Source of the DNA: Bacteroidota bacterium
GTDB taxonomy: Bacteria; Bacteroidota; Bacteroidia; Chitinophagales; Chitinophagaceae
NCBI GenBank assembly: GCA_023416995.1
Contig: JAEZGI010000034.1
Location: 1-5,853 of the forward strand
Length of the DNA: 5,853 nt
Direction of reading: 5' to 3'
Shown: positions 5,826 to 5,853 of the stretch, piece by piece
Layout of the letters: every line of letters begins with the position of its first letter
Numbering within the stretch: the first letter of the stretch is position 1
Program-made: the position numbers and the translations under genes
The notes under the pieces: model-generated
Databases searched by the model: none
Told to the model about the DNA's origin: nothing
Seen by the model: only the letters and a program-made list of their open reading frames with translations

Positions 5826-5853
5826 ATTTTAATCATTTTGCTGGTGTCTTTTA

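Noticed and set aside
5826..5853. End of an upstream gene overlapping the VOC start
   Set aside because: One minus-strand frame runs from the window edge to a TGA overlapping the ATG (KDTSKMIKI), but nine codons are too few to distinguish a gene end from an A-rich leader.

Overview
The window looks like ordinary chromosomal DNA from a member of the Bacteroidota, probably the Chitinophagales/Chitinophagaceae. Three things support this. The Dcd-like protein has the 178-residue form and C-terminal wording (PVESMMWKNKF) typical of that phylum. The carboxyltransferase has the phylum-typical 'EFNKNED' N-terminus. The promoters that can be read follow the Bacteroidota -33 TTG / -7 TAnnTTTG pattern rather than the E. 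coli one. Species cannot be told from the sequence alone.

Layout from left to right. Bases 3-173 are the last 56 codons of a plus-strand gene that I cannot name. A non-coding stretch follows (174-398). It holds an unusual pair of tandem 13-bp palindromes, a purine-rich Shine-Dalgarno-like stretch with an 11-codon reading frame, and a terminator hairpin. Next is a minus-strand tRNA-Leu(GAG) with a clear promoter. A minus-strand Sfp-type 4'-phosphopantetheinyl transferase (640-1278) is divergent from the plus-strand dCTP deaminase gene dcd (1353-1889). Dcd meets, stop to stop with a 4-base overlap, a minus-strand DUF3810 membrane protein with an HExxH motif (1886-2965). From a second, 42-bp divergent spacer run a biotin-dependent carboxyltransferase beta subunit (3008-4642) and ribonuclease HI (4655-5122), probably as one transcription unit. 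A 235-base hairpin-containing spacer separates these from a minus-strand VOC/PhnB-like protein (5358-5825), upstream of which the window ends.

Functionally this is a housekeeping neighbourhood: nucleotide metabolism (dcd), genome maintenance (rnhA), carrier-protein activation (PPTase), acyl-CoA carboxylation and translation (tRNA). The genes do not form one pathway. I found no CRISPR array, transposase, integrase, toxin-antitoxin pair or defence island, and no convincing new system. The signals most worth a second look are the tandem palindromes at 242-269, a speculative attC-like architecture downstream of the VOC gene (5176-5302), the carboxyltransferase that has no biotin-carrying partner beside it, and the uncharacterised HExxH membrane protein.
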